The translations under genes and the position numbers were made by a program. From the NCBI GenBank assembly GCA_023397505.1, contig JAEWUC010000004.1, positions 1 through 64,000 of the forward strand: 64,000 bases of DNA, written 5' to 3'. Source of the stretch: Bacteroidota bacterium (lineage in GTDB: Bacteria; Bacteroidota; Ignavibacteria; Ignavibacteriales; Melioribacteraceae). The notes below the pieces were generated by a model. It worked only from the letters and a program-made list of their open reading frames with translations, had not been told where the DNA came from and did no database searches. This document shows positions 44,448-54,512 of this stretch, one piece after another. The number at the start of each line of letters is the position of its first letter. Position 1 is the first letter of the stretch.

Positions 44448-47400
44448 ATGGAATTCGGCTTTCTAAATTCTTTTTCTAAAATATTTCGTGCAATTATTGT
44501 TGTTATGATTTTGCACAATACCAATTCTATCGGTCAAAATTATGTTGTTAAAACATACACCTTGGAAGACGGGCTGCCTAACTCAAATATTTACAGCATA
44601 GTCCAAGGAAATGATGGACGAATCTGGATGGGTTCGCGAAACGGCATTTCTGTTTACAACACATTAAATTGGAGACACTATAAGCCAAATATTAATAAGG
44701 AAGGGAATGATATTACGGTGCTCAGAAAAGATGCTGATGGTAATATCTGGGCTTTAGCTTCGAGAAATAAATTATTATTAACATACTTCAACGGCACTAA
44801 TTGGGAAAATTTTAAAGGACCAAATCTTAACCCCGGCCAGAGAATTTACATAAGAACTTTCGAAATTTTAGGCGCAGGTTCTAATATTCAAATCGCAGTT
44901 TCGTCAAACCTTGGTATTCATTATTATGAAAATTCACAATGGACATTTTTCAATAAAGGTTCCGGGCTGCCGAGCGATTTTTGCAACAATATAATTACGC
45001 ATCAAAATAAATTTTATATCTCCACAAAAAATGGTATCGTAATTATTGCTAACGGCAAACTCGATTTATCGCTTAATAAGTTAATCCCGGAAAAATTCAA
45101 AGAAACACTCGCCCTGGGTTTTGAAAAAGTTCAAGATAAAGAACGATTGTGGATATTAAGTACAAATGGTTTGAGTCATATTCAAGATGAACACTTTACT
45201 GTTTTTAATGACCGAGTAAAAACAAGAGATAATGTTGTTGCCGAATGCGTACAATTTATTCCGGATTATTTCGGGTTAATTGTTTTTGGAAATCAATTCG
45301 GATTAAAATGTATAAGCAAATCCAGAAATCAAATTTTTTCGATCAATGAACAATCCGGCATTCGTATTCTAAATCCTTTCTGCCTTTATCTTGATAGAGA
45401 ATTAAATCTTTGGTTCGGCGGGAATAGCGGGGTGAACAAATTAAAAAGCTTGCGGTTCGCTACATACAGACAGAGAACCGGATTATTTAAAGATGATGTT
45501 TCTTCAATTGTCGAACGCAATATAGGTGAAATGATTTTCGGACATATAAATAGTATCACTATTAAGAAAGATGATAAAGCTAAGCATATTGTATTATCAA
45601 GCAATAACGATGTCGGTTACGGAAAAATTCTTGATATGTGCAAAGACAATTCGGGTAATATTTGGATTGCGGCGGTTGAGTTAGGAGTTGGTAAACTTGA
45701 TAAAAATAATAATATAACATGGTATAAAAGCAATGATGATTTCGGGGGTCATGCTAACTCGGTAGTGATGGATTCTAACGGAAATATTTTCGCGTCTTCA
45801 ATTTGGAGTATTTACAAATTAGCAAACGGAATATTTCAAAAAATTGATCTGCCCACGCAATTAGATACAATAAAATTCAGAAAATTGTTTATATCGCCGG
45901 AGAATAAAATTTGTGCTGCGACTTTTAATTCTGGCATAGTAATCCTCGAAGACGAAAAGAAATTCAGAATTATAAAAAACGATCTTGATGAAAAATCAAA
46001 CAATCTCTATGCAATTCATTTTGATTCACAATATGGAATTTTAGCAGGAGCATCAAACGGAATTCATAAAGTAAATTCAAATAGACTTGAAAAGTTTGAC
46101 ATAGGAATGCAGAACAACGATGGTCCCGTATATTTTATTGTAAAAGATAACGATAACAACCTGTGGTCCGGTTCAGATAGGGGAGTAATTAAGTGGGACG
46201 GAAAAAGTATTAAAGATTATACAATCCGCAAAGGACTTGCAGGGCTAGAAACCAGTCGCGATGCCGGCTTTGTCGATTCCGACGGCAGAGTTTGGATAGG
46301 AACTGATAGAGGTGCTTCAAAATATTTAAAAGAATTTGATCAAAAACCGGATTTTTCACCGACAGTATTAGTAGAAACAATAGAACCTTACGATAAAATT
46401 TTTGATGCTTCACGCAATATAAATTTGGTTTCCGAATCCGGGTCGCTTGTTCTCAGAATTTTAATTATGTCTTTTGTTGACGAAGAATTCAACAGTTTTA
46501 AGTACAAACTGGTCGGTGTCGATAAAGATTGGAATACCTCCGAAGGCAGATACCCGCTTTTAAGATATACAAACTTATCTCCCGGGGATTATAAGCTATT
46601 AATAATTGCGGAAAACAGTGACGGTGTGAAAAGTGAAATTTATTCAATCGGTAGTATAAAAATTCTTCGTCGCTTCTATGAAGCATGGTGGTTTTATGTA
46701 TTTATCATATTATTTTCTGCTTTGGCGTTTATAGCGTATATCAATTATAGACTTAGAGAAAAGTATTCAAAAAAATTATTGAATGAAGTTGATAAGCGTA
46801 CCGAACTTTTGAACGAATCCGAAAGCCGATACCGCCAAATGTTTGAAAAAAATCATTCGATTATGTTATTGATAGACGCAGAATCGCTTGATATAGTTGA
46901 TGTAAATGAATCAGCCGAGAGATTTTACGGCTTCGATAAAAATACACTGATCAATTTTAACTATTCTAGAATTTCAACTTTCGGCTCGGTTGAAGATATA
47001 CTTGAAAGAATTGAGGATTCAATACAAAATCTGAAACAAAAAATTTCGGTCCACCGTATTAAAAACGGGATGGAGACTTTTGTTGAAATTGGTTTCTCGA
47101 AAATTGTACTGCGAGAAAGAAATCTATTTTATGCAATAATACATGATGTGGGCGCAAGAATATATGCCGAAGAAGCTTTAAAAGAATCGGAAGAAAAATA
47201 CAGGACATTAATTGAAAGTATGATTGACGGGGTGTTTGTTATTCAATATGAAAAAGTACTGTATGTAAATAATGCACTTGCAAGTTTTATCGGTTATAAA
47301 CCGGAAGAGATGATCGGTCAAAAATTTCATAATTTTATTGCGCCTGAAGATGTGAAGTTAGTAGGTAATAGGTATAAAGAAAGGGTAGCCGGCAAAGATG

Positions 47401-48995
47401 TTGTAAATGAATATGAAACTAGAATGATACATAAAGATGGGATTACGCGTGTGCATGTAATAATGCATGTAAGTGTATTTAAATATAAGGGCGAGTTTGC
47501 AGTTCTTGGTACAATGAAAAATATTTCGGAATCAAGAGTTCAAGAACTCAAAATCAAACAACTTTCTACAGCTATTGAACAGAACCCGGTCGGTGTAATG
47601 ATAACAGATTTCGATAATGTTATTGAATATGTTAATCCGAAATTTTGCGAAATAAGCGGCTATTCTTTTGATGAATTGATTGGCAAAACGCCGAATATTT
47701 TTAAAGCCAACGGATTAGATGATTCTAATGAAAAAATGAGGTTGGAAGTTAGGAAAGGTATAATTTGGAGCGGGGAAGTATTAAACAAAAGAAAAAACGG
47801 CTCTAACTATTGGGTTATGGTTACTATTTCACCGATTAGAAATTCTGAAGGCGTAATAACTCATTTCATTTCCGTTGAACATGATATAACGTTTGAAAAA
47901 TATGCACGCGAAGAAATCAAGCGGAATGAAAAACTATTGAATTCAATACTAAATCATGTGCCGGTTATCATTGTTGCTGTTGATAAAAACGGGCGCATAA
48001 CTTTTTGCCGTGGTAAGGAATTGGAAAAATACGGTATAACAAATGACTCGTTAATTGGAGTTTCAGTTCTTGAAAAATTTAAAGATGCTAAAGTATTACT
48101 GCCTGATATTGAACGTGCTTTGAACGGTGAAGAATTTTCTTCGGTAACATTGTTCGATGGAGGCGCTGCTTTTGAAATACATTATTCACCAATAATAGAT
48201 TCGAACGATGAAATCGTCGGGTCAATCGCTGTTGCCTCAAATATTACCGAAAGATACAATACTCAGCAAAAATTAATTGCAGCTAAAGAAGAAGCTGAAA
48301 GATCCGACCGTCTTAAATCGGATTTTCTTGCGCAGATGTCCCACGAAATTCGCACTCCTGTTAATACAATACTTAGTTTTATTTCTCTTCTTCAAGATGA
48401 AATTAAAAATAAAATAAGCGAGGAACTTTGTGAGGTTTTTAATTTTATTGACGACGGCGGCAGGCGTTTAATAAGAACAATCGATATGATTCTGAATATG
48501 TCGCAGTTTCAATCCGGTACTTATAAACCAATAATGCACCCGGTTGATCTTAACGCAGATGTGCTCGCTAAAATAGTCTCTGAATTAAAATCTACCGCCA
48601 AACATAAAAATCTTGTTCTTAATCTTTATGTTGAAACAAAAAGCACCGTTGTTAATGCAGATAGTTATACGGCCGGGCAGATATTTATTAATCTTATTGA
48701 TAACGCGATAAAATATACGCATCAAGGAAAAATTGATGTTAGGATTTTAGAGAAAGGTAAAAAACTTATTGTTGAGATTGAAGATACCGGGATTGGTATT
48801 TCCCGCGATTACATCCCGTATTTATTTGATGCGTTTTCGCAGGAAGAAACAGGCTATTCAAGAAGGTTTGAAGGAACGGGACTTGGTTTAGCACTTGTAA
48901 AAAAATATATTGAAATTAACGGTGCAGAAATAAAAGTAGAGAGCATGAAAGGCGAAGGAACAAAATTTTCCGTTGTCTTTAAGAAAGCTCATTAA
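44448..48995 (+). CDS. Large sensor histidine kinase: Reg_prop beta-propeller, Y_Y_Y, four PAS domains
   Basis: The 1515-residue protein has a signal peptide, then a periplasmic beta-propeller of Reg_prop repeats (about 30-680: LPNSNIYSIVQGNDGRIWMG, GLPSDFCNNI, DNSGNIWIAA), a Y_Y_Y domain (about 690-745: YKLVGVDKDWN, NLSPGDYKL), a membrane helix (about 747-769), then four PAS domains starting near 791, 917, 1040 and 1162, HisKA with His1299 in SHEIRTPVNT, and HATPase (NLIDNAIKYT, GTGLGLALVKKY). It resembles the hybrid two-component systems that sense polysaccharides in Bacteroidota, but lacks their C-terminal receiver and AraC domains. Partner regulator and ligand unknown. Confidence 0.93.
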   Translation: MEFGFLNSFSKIFRAIIVVMILHNTNSIGQNYVVKTYTLEDGLPNSNIYSIVQGNDGRIWMGSRNGISVYNTLNWRHYKPNINKEGNDITVLRKDADGNIWALASRNKLLLTYFNGTNWENFKGPNLNPGQRIYIRTFEILGAGSNIQIAVSSNLGIHYYENSQWTFFNKGSGLPSDFCNNIITHQNKFYISTKNGIVIIANGKLDLSLNKLIPEKFKETLALGFEKVQDKERLWILSTNGLSHIQDEHFTVFNDRVKTRDNVVAECVQFIPDYFGLIVFGNQFGLKCISKSRNQIFSINEQSGIRILNPFCLYLDRELNLWFGGNSGVNKLKSLRFATYRQRTGLFKDDVSSIVERNIGEMIFGHINSITIKKDDKAKHIVLSSNNDVGYGKILDMCKDNSGNIWIAAVELGVGKLDKNNNITWYKSNDDFGGHANSVVMDSNGNIFASSIWSIYKLANGIFQKIDLPTQLDTIKFRKLFISPENKICAATFNSGIVILEDEKKFRIIKNDLDEKSNNLYAIHFDSQYGILAGASNGIHKVNSNRLEKFDIGMQNNDGPVYFIVKDNDNNLWSGSDRGVIKWDGKSIKDYTIRKGLAGLETSRDAGFVDSDGRVWIGTDRGASKYLKEFDQKPDFSPTVLVETIEPYDKIFDASRNINLVSESGSLVLRILIMSFVDEEFNSFKYKLVGVDKDWNTSEGRYPLLRYTNLSPGDYKLLIIAENSDGVKSEIYSIGSIKILRRFYEAWWFYVFIILFSALAFIAYINYRLREKYSKKLLNEVDKRTELLNESESRYRQMFEKNHSIMLLIDAESLDIVDVNESAERFYGFDKNTLINFNYSRISTFGSVEDILERIEDSIQNLKQKISVHRIKNGMETFVEIGFSKIVLRERNLFYAIIHDVGARIYAEEALKESEEKYRTLIESMIDGVFVIQYEKVLYVNNALASFIGYKPEEMIGQKFHNFIAPEDVKLVGNRYKERVAGKDVVNEYETRMIHKDGITRVHVIMHVSVFKYKGEFAVLGTMKNISESRVQELKIKQLSTAIEQNPVGVMITDFDNVIEYVNPKFCEISGYSFDELIGKTPNIFKANGLDDSNEKMRLEVRKGIIWSGEVLNKRKNGSNYWVMVTISPIRNSEGVITHFISVEHDITFEKYAREEIKRNEKLLNSILNHVPVIIVAVDKNGRITFCRGKELEKYGITNDSLIGVSVLEKFKDAKVLLPDIERALNGEEFSSVTLFDGGAAFEIHYSPIIDSNDEIVGSIAVASNITERYNTQQKLIAAKEEAERSDRLKSDFLAQMSHEIRTPVNTILSFISLLQDEIKNKISEELCEVFNFIDDGGRRLIRTIDMILNMSQFQSGTYKPIMHPVDLNADVLAKIVSELKSTAKHKNLVLNLYVETKSTVVNADSYTAGQIFINLIDNAIKYTHQGKIDVRILEKGKKLIVEIEDTGIGISRDYIPYLFDAFSQEETGYSRRFEGTGLGLALVKKYIEINGAEIKVESMKGEGTKFSVVFKKAH

Positions 48996-49083
48996 ATTTT
49001 GTTCAGCTTATTTAATAGATTGCAAATAGTGAGCTCCGGCTTAGAATGATTGGGAGGAAATAGCAAAAAAGGTTGACATAAAA

Positions 49084-50352
49084 TTATTTTATAGTAACAA
49101 TTTCACCTTCTACAAACTCGGTTTCATTTTTAACTTTTCCGTTTTCGTAATAACTGAAATTTTTTCCATGCAATAGATTTTCTTTATAAACAAAAAAGTA
49201 TGATGTATTGCCGTTTTGATAATAATACTTAGTAATACCGTTTCTAAGTCCGTTTGAATAATTCTCTTCAGAAGCCAAATGACCGTTTCTATAAAATGTT
49301 TTTATAGTCCCTTCCAATTTATCTCTGCGGAATGTTCTCTCGGACTCCAATTCGCCGGAAGTATAAAATGTTTTCGCATTACCATCGCGTAAATCATTGA
49401 TGAAATTTTCTTCCGCGATTTTAATTCCATCAAAATCAAATTTGGCGGATAAACCGTTTTTCATTCCGCTTATATAATTTGCAACTTCCGCAACTGTTCC
49501 TTCATTATGATAAAACTTACTTATGCCTTCCAGTTTACCGTTTATATAATTCAATTCTGCTTTTAAAAACCCGGTGTTATAAAATTCTCTAATGACTCCG
49601 TGTTTTTTACCCTCGCGAAAATGAAGCTTCGATCGTAATGTTCCTTCATCGTAAAAGTCATCAAAACTTTCTTCAACTTTATCGAACTTGCCGCCGATAC
49701 CGTATTTAACTCTTTTGATAATTTGCCCATTTTCGTAAGTATCTTCAACTTGTATTGAACCGTCGGGATAATAAATATAAGAGTATCCGTGAAGTTTATC
49801 GTTCTTATAATTTGCTTCAAGTGCGATCTTACCGAAATCATAATAAACTTTGCTAACGCCTTCAAGTTTATCATCAATATAATTTCGTTCAACCTCCACG
49901 TTTCCGTTTTCAAAAAATATTTTAGACACACCGTTTAATTTCCCGTTGCGATAATTCCAAATAGCTTGCAGGGAGCCGTTTCTATAGTATGTTTTGCTGA
50001 ATCCCTCCTGGATATCGTTTATGTAATTTGGTTCAGCCCAAAGTTCGCCGGTTTCATAAAACCATTTTGATGTGCCTTCCAATTTACCATGTAAGTAATT
50101 CCATTCCATACTTTTTATGCCGTCTTCGAAATACCAAGTTGAGATTCCTTCTTCATTGCCGTTTACAAAATTCCATTCTTTCCAAACCTTCCCATTCTCA
50201 TAAAATTCTTTGTATTCACCGTTTCGAACATCATTTAAATAAGTACCCTCACTTTTAAGCTTGCCGTTTTTATAATATTCTCTTTTAACATCCTGAGCAT
50301 AAACCAGCAATGGCAATGTCATTATTAATATAAATACAGAAATTCTCATCAT
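49084..50352 (-). CDS. Exported MORN-repeat (YwqK-like) protein
   Basis: A 422-residue protein with a short signal peptide (ISVFILIMTLPLLVYAQ) and 16 repeats of about 23 residues of the pattern YYxNGKLKxExxYxNGKxxGxS, i.e. MORN_2 repeats. The eighth repeat is longer and irregular. Automatic annotation often calls such proteins YwqK-family antitoxins, but no toxin gene is adjacent and the signal peptide argues for an exported protein. The regular beta-strand repeats suggest an elongated scaffold. The gene is convergent with the sensor kinase gene. Function unknown. Confidence 0.88.
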   Translation of the reverse strand: MMRISVFILIMTLPLLVYAQDVKREYYKNGKLKSEGTYLNDVRNGEYKEFYENGKVWKEWNFVNGNEEGISTWYFEDGIKSMEWNYLHGKLEGTSKWFYETGELWAEPNYINDIQEGFSKTYYRNGSLQAIWNYRNGKLNGVSKIFFENGNVEVERNYIDDKLEGVSKVYYDFGKIALEANYKNDKLHGYSYIYYPDGSIQVEDTYENGQIIKRVKYGIGGKFDKVEESFDDFYDEGTLRSKLHFREGKKHGVIREFYNTGFLKAELNYINGKLEGISKFYHNEGTVAEVANYISGMKNGLSAKFDFDGIKIAEENFINDLRDGNAKTFYTSGELESERTFRRDKLEGTIKTFYRNGHLASEENYSNGLRNGITKYYYQNGNTSYFFVYKENLLHGKNFSYYENGKVKNETEFVEGEIVTIK

Positions 50353-50442
50353 AATATATTATAGATTATTTATCATCCTGAAACACGACCTAATATTTAT
50401 CAAAATGGTAATACGATTACACCAACTTTTAATCATGAAAAA

Positions 50443-51462
50443 TTATTCATTTTTTAAATTATTTTTTGAAGTAATTAAAGAAATAACAATTGACGCCGTG
50501 ATTATAAAAAGAATAATACTGAGAGACCATGTAATTGGAAATTTTCCGCCGAATAAGTCATTTAACCATGCCATCTTTAGTCCGACGAATATTAGCACTA
50601 TACCTAAACCATACTTTAAATATCTAAATTTATTCACAACGCCGGCTAACAGAAAATACAAAGCCCTTAGTCCGAGTATTGCAAATATATTGGATGTGTA
50701 AACAATCAACGGCTCTTTTGTAATAGCAAAAATAGCAGGAACAGAATCGATAGCGAAGATTATATCGCTCATTTCAACAAACACAAGACAAATCAAAAGA
50801 GGAGTTGCATACAAAACGCCTTCTTTTCTTAAAAAAAATTTTTGTCCTTCAATGGCCGGTGTTACGGGAAAAATTCTTCGAAGCAATTTAATGACCGGAT
50901 TATTTTCAGGATTAATTTCCTTTTCCGGCGCGAATAAAATTTTAATACCCGTGAGTATCAAAAATATTCCAAATATGACAATGACCGTATGATACTGTAA
51001 AAGTACTGAGCCAAGTGCAATAAAAATGATTCTGAAAATCAATGCGCCCAAAATTCCATAGAATAAGATTCTGTGTTGATATTTTGATGGAATAGAAAAA
51101 AATGTAAAAACTACTACGAAGACAAATATATTATCCACCGAAAGAGATTTTTCAATTATATAACCCGTTAAAAATTCCAAAGCAGATTGCTTAGCAGCAA
51201 CCTCGGGGATGAATCCAGGAATTGACGCATATTCCGGCTGTGTTGAAAATTTCCAATTAGCATAAAAATAAAAAAGTATATTAAAGATCAGCGCTAGAGA
51301 TATCCAAACGACTGACCAAATAGACGCTTCCTTAAAAGATACTTCGTGAGCATCGCGGTGGAAAACACCAAGGTCCAGCGCCAATATAAGCAAAACGAAA
51401 AGTGTAAATAACGCATAAAAACCCCAATAATCAGCAAAAGGGAAAAGTATCACATTGTCCAT
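50443..51462 (-). CDS. TerC/Alx family integral membrane protein
   Basis: The 339-residue protein from the ATG with an AAAGGA ribosome site six bases before it; an in-frame start 31 codons earlier encodes a charged extension without family match. Landmarks are FHRDAHEVSFKEASIWSVVW, EFLTGYIIEKSLSVDNIFVF, VFFEMSDIIFAIDSVPA-like sequence (VEMSDIIFAIDSVPAIFAIT) and about eight membrane helices. The acidic residues in helices are those proposed to bind metal in TerC and Alx, which export Mn2+ in Escherichia coli and Bacillus. Metal export is the likely role. No tellurium gene is nearby. Confidence 0.9.
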   Translation of the reverse strand: MDNVILFPFADYWGFYALFTLFVLLILALDLGVFHRDAHEVSFKEASIWSVVWISLALIFNILFYFYANWKFSTQPEYASIPGFIPEVAAKQSALEFLTGYIIEKSLSVDNIFVFVVVFTFFSIPSKYQHRILFYGILGALIFRIIFIALGSVLLQYHTVIVIFGIFLILTGIKILFAPEKEINPENNPVIKLLRRIFPVTPAIEGQKFFLRKEGVLYATPLLICLVFVEMSDIIFAIDSVPAIFAITKEPLIVYTSNIFAILGLRALYFLLAGVVNKFRYLKYGLGIVLIFVGLKMAWLNDLFGGKFPITWSLSIILFIITASIVISLITSKNNLKNE

Positions 51463-51587
51463 TTTTGTCCTTTCTTTTATCCTAAAGTATGGAATAGAAA
51501 TATTATTAAACAAGTTCCATTTAATGAGAAAATATAAAGTAAAATTTATTAACAATAATTAAATTGCTTTCAAAAAATTGGAGAATC

Positions 51588-51989
51588 ATGTTTACCGCAA
51601 ACGTTAAAGTTTATTTTTACGACGCCGATCCGGCGGGAATAATTTTTTATGCAAGCTTATTCAAGTATGTTCATGCCGCTTATGAGGATTTTTTGAGAAA
51701 TCTTCACACAGAAAGAAATTTCTTTTTTGATAAAGATTATATTCTGCCAATTATTCATGCGGAAGCGGATTACGTTAAACCGATTAAAGTCGGCGACGAA
51801 TTAAGAATTGACGTTTCGGTTAGTGCGCTAAAAAATTCTTCTTTCGAAATTAGTTACAGGTTTTACAAAAAGGACGGTGATTTTACCGCGATTGCTAAAA
51901 CAGTTCATGTGTGCGTGTTAAAAGAAGAGTTTAGGAAAATTGAATTGCCAAAGGATTTTTACGATAAGTTAAAAATTAACTTAGACTAA
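51588..51989 (+). CDS. Hotdog-fold acyl-CoA thioesterase (candidate DHNA-CoA hydrolase)
   Basis: A 133-residue protein, counting from the ATG preceded by TTGGAGA; an earlier in-frame ATG would add eight residues without family match. YFYDADPAGIIFYASLF matches the active site of 4-hydroxybenzoyl-CoA thioesterases, with the catalytic Asp14 in DPAGI. It faces the menaquinone cluster convergently and its stop overlaps the end of menE by 14 bases. Because the cluster otherwise has no DHNA-CoA hydrolase, it is the best candidate for that step, though a general acyl-CoA thioesterase (YbgC/FadM type) is equally plausible from sequence. Confidence 0.8.
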   Translation: MFTANVKVYFYDADPAGIIFYASLFKYVHAAYEDFLRNLHTERNFFFDKDYILPIIHAEADYVKPIKVGDELRIDVSVSALKNSSFEISYRFYKKDGDFTAIAKTVHVCVLKEEFRKIELPKDFYDKLKINLD

Positions 51990-53448
51990 GTTGTGAGAAC
52001 AAAAGTGTGCGGTTAACCTTTCCCAACTCAGTTTTTGGAATTTCTTTGACAAAGAAATATTCTTTGGGAATTTTATAAGGTGCGGTTTTACGTTTTAAAT
52101 ATTCCTTTATTTCATCTGAGTCCAATTCGTTTGCAACTACTGCGGCGCAAAGCCGTTGTCCCCATGCTTTATCATTAATTCCAAATACGAAAGCATCTTT
52201 AACTTTTTTATTTGTTTTAATTATTGATTCGACTTCCATCACGCTTACATTTTCACCGCCGGTTATAACAATATCTTCCCGCCGGGATTCAATATATAAA
52301 TATCCATCTTCATCGATCCGTCCAAAATCGCCGGTACGATAGCAGCCGTCAACTAGTTTCTTTTTTGTTAATTCATCATCGCCAAAATATTCTTTAAACA
52401 AAGAACCACTCTTAACCAAAATCTCATCACTATTCTCTGTCGATAAGTTTTTGCTACTATTAGTGTTCTTGATCATGATCTTATTATTTCCAATTGCCTT
52501 GCCGGCAGAATCGGGATAATGCAAAAAATCATTAACGGATAGCGCAGCGACCATAGAACATGTTTCGGATGAACCATATACTTTTACAATAGCCCATCCT
52601 TTTGAAATAGCTTCTTCGCAAAGTTTCGTATCAAGATATCCGCCGCCGAGAAAAACGATTCTTAATTTTTTATATGGTGTAACATTATTTGTTAAAAATT
52701 TTTGAAGAGTTGTCGATACAATAGAAATATGTGTCGGTTTAAACTTATCCATAGCATATTCAACATCTTCATATTTTAATGAATTGGGGCACGCGCAAAC
52801 AGCTCCGCTTAATAGAGATCGGACAAAAATCATAAATCCGCCAATGTGATATTGAGGAAGAGATGAAAGCCAAATATCTTTTGACGACAACTCTGAAAAT
52901 GAGTCGGTTGCTTTTACGCTTTCATAAAGCGAATGAAAAGTGTGAACTACTGCTTTTGGCTTTCCGCTGCTGCCTGATGTAAAAAGTATAAGTGCGGGAT
53001 TACGAATGAAGAATGAAGAATGAAGAGTGAAGAGTGTAGAGTGTAGAGATTCTTCCAAATTATTACGTAGATATAGAATATTTGTAACGCCTTCGGCTTT
53101 GATTAATCTATTATTAGAAAATTCATCATGAATCAAAAAATTAATTTTTGCTTTCACAACTTTATAGTCGATTTCTTCTTGTGTATCCTTTGGATTCAGA
53201 AGCACAGGTATTGCGCCAACAAACCATATGGCATTAACAGCTATGAAAATTTCATAACCATGATTAAACAATATCCCAACATTTTCATTTTCTTTGATCC
53301 CGTATAATTTTAACTGAACTGCAAATCCGATGGAGAGTTTGTACAATTCAGCAAATGAGATAGTTTTTTCACTTGAAATTACGGCAGTTAAATCAGGAAT
53401 TACATCCGCTTGCTGCTTTAGCCAATGCTTGTTGTTTTCTAATATCAT
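51976..53448 (-). CDS. menE: o-Succinylbenzoate-CoA ligase MenE
   Basis: The 490-residue ANL-family ligase activates o-succinylbenzoate with ATP and CoA in menaquinone synthesis. The ATP-binding motif is LILFTSGSSGKPKAV (about 153-167), followed by YGSSETC, YRTGDFGRIDEDGYL and the hinge and C-terminal region with GGENVSVMEVE and PKTELGKVNRTLL. Residues about 135-149, just before the P-loop strand, are encoded by a six-unit heptanucleotide tandem array that reads through in frame. It is last in the menF-D-H-B-A-C-E cluster, two bases after menC. Its end overlaps the convergent thioesterase gene. Confidence 0.93.
   Translation of the reverse strand: MILENNKHWLKQQADVIPDLTAVISSEKTISFAELYKLSIGFAVQLKLYGIKENENVGILFNHGYEIFIAVNAIWFVGAIPVLLNPKDTQEEIDYKVVKAKINFLIHDEFSNNRLIKAEGVTNILYLRNNLEESLHSTLFTLHSSFFIRNPALILFTSGSSGKPKAVVHTFHSLYESVKATDSFSELSSKDIWLSSLPQYHIGGFMIFVRSLLSGAVCACPNSLKYEDVEYAMDKFKPTHISIVSTTLQKFLTNNVTPYKKLRIVFLGGGYLDTKLCEEAISKGWAIVKVYGSSETCSMVAALSVNDFLHYPDSAGKAIGNNKIMIKNTNSSKNLSTENSDEILVKSGSLFKEYFGDDELTKKKLVDGCYRTGDFGRIDEDGYLYIESRREDIVITGGENVSVMEVESIIKTNKKVKDAFVFGINDKAWGQRLCAAVVANELDSDEIKEYLKRKTAPYKIPKEYFFVKEIPKTELGKVNRTLLFSQLSLS
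53004..53045 (-). repeat. Six-unit heptanucleotide tandem array inside menE
   Basis: Plus-strand units are GAATGAA three times, GAGTGAA once and GAGTGTA twice: 42 bases, or 14 codons, so the frame stays open with six units. Gain or loss of one unit would shift the frame upstream of the ATP-binding motif. Confidence 0.8.
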
Positions 53449-53450
53449 TA

Positions 53451-54512
53451 TTAAAAAATCAGATTAAAATTTGGCGGATAAAAGCCGGGGTCAAAAAGAA
53501 TTTTGCCGTTGTTAACTTTATAGTTTTCGATGCAAACATCACGCTTAAAAAAGTTAGACGTATCCAATCCGTGCGGAAAACCATGGTTTGTCAATGCTGC
53601 GAGAAATACAAGCGTACTTTTACCTACGGCGCTTTCAAATGAAGATGAGATAATAATTTTCTTCTTTTTCTTTGCCGCTTCTTCAATCAATTTTAGCGTT
53701 GAAAAAATACCTGAAACTATCATTGGTTTTAAAACTATGAACTCAATATTTGTCGATTTGATTATGTTCAGTACATCCGGAGGTGTATTCATTGATTCAT
53801 CAACTGCAATTGGGATTGGAGATTTTTTAGAAATTTCTATTAATGAATCGAGATGCCCGCACGGTTCTTCAATGTATTGAATGTTGAACGGTGAAAGATA
53901 CTTTATTCTGTCGATCGATTCTTGCTTTGTCCATGCACCGTTTACATCAAGCCGTAGAATTAGATTTTCACCAAAATATTTGCGAATACCTTCAATTAAC
54001 TTAAAATCATTATCAAAATCGCTGCCGATTTTTAATTTAAAAGTTTTATAACCTTGACCTATGTTTCTTTCAATTTCCGAAATTATATCAAGCTTATTGC
54101 CGATGGCGATAACAGAGTTTACTTCAATTTCTCTCTTTGTCTTTGCAAACAGGTTTTTCGAAAAATTATTACCGTCTAAAATTAGAAGATTGAGCAGGCA
54201 TTGTTCTATACCGAATTTTACAGAAGGGAAAAAATTCTTTTTGTTTATCAATGTTTCTATGGAAACGATATCATCGTCTACCTTAAAATTCTTAAAGAAG
54301 ACCGAAAGTTTTTGCAGCTGCTCTTCGCATTCGTAGAGGTTTTCGTAACTTAAACCGGGCAATGGCGAGCACTCACCGAATCCCACAAAGTTCTTTTCAT
54401 TTCTTATAGCAATTATAAAACCGTCGCGGGATTTAAAAGTATCTTTGGAATTTTTAAATGGTGTTATAAAACTGAGATTAAAATGGAAATATTTTAATTC
54501 AGTTATCGTCAT
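53451..54512 (-). CDS. menC: o-Succinylbenzoate synthase MenC
   Basis: A 353-residue enolase-superfamily enzyme that dehydrates SHCHC to o-succinylbenzoate. Landmarks are the KxK acid/base motif in TFKLKIGSD, metal ligands in LRLDVNGAW, YIEEPCGH and AVDESMN, and the second catalytic Lys in FIVLKPM. The N-terminal capping domain contains GFGECSPLPGLSYE. It is long and quite divergent within the family, as MenC commonly is, but the operon position between menA and menE settles the assignment. The start overlaps the menA stop by four bases. Confidence 0.92.
   Translation of the reverse strand: MTITELKYFHFNLSFITPFKNSKDTFKSRDGFIIAIRNEKNFVGFGECSPLPGLSYENLYECEEQLQKLSVFFKNFKVDDDIVSIETLINKKNFFPSVKFGIEQCLLNLLILDGNNFSKNLFAKTKREIEVNSVIAIGNKLDIISEIERNIGQGYKTFKLKIGSDFDNDFKLIEGIRKYFGENLILRLDVNGAWTKQESIDRIKYLSPFNIQYIEEPCGHLDSLIEISKKSPIPIAVDESMNTPPDVLNIIKSTNIEFIVLKPMIVSGIFSTLKLIEEAAKKKKKIIISSSFESAVGKSTLVFLAALTNHGFPHGLDTSNFFKRDVCIENYKVNNGKILFDPGFYPPNFNLIF

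Noticed and set aside
49084..50352. Antitoxin of a toxin-antitoxin system
   Set aside because: No adjacent toxin gene and the protein has a signal peptide.
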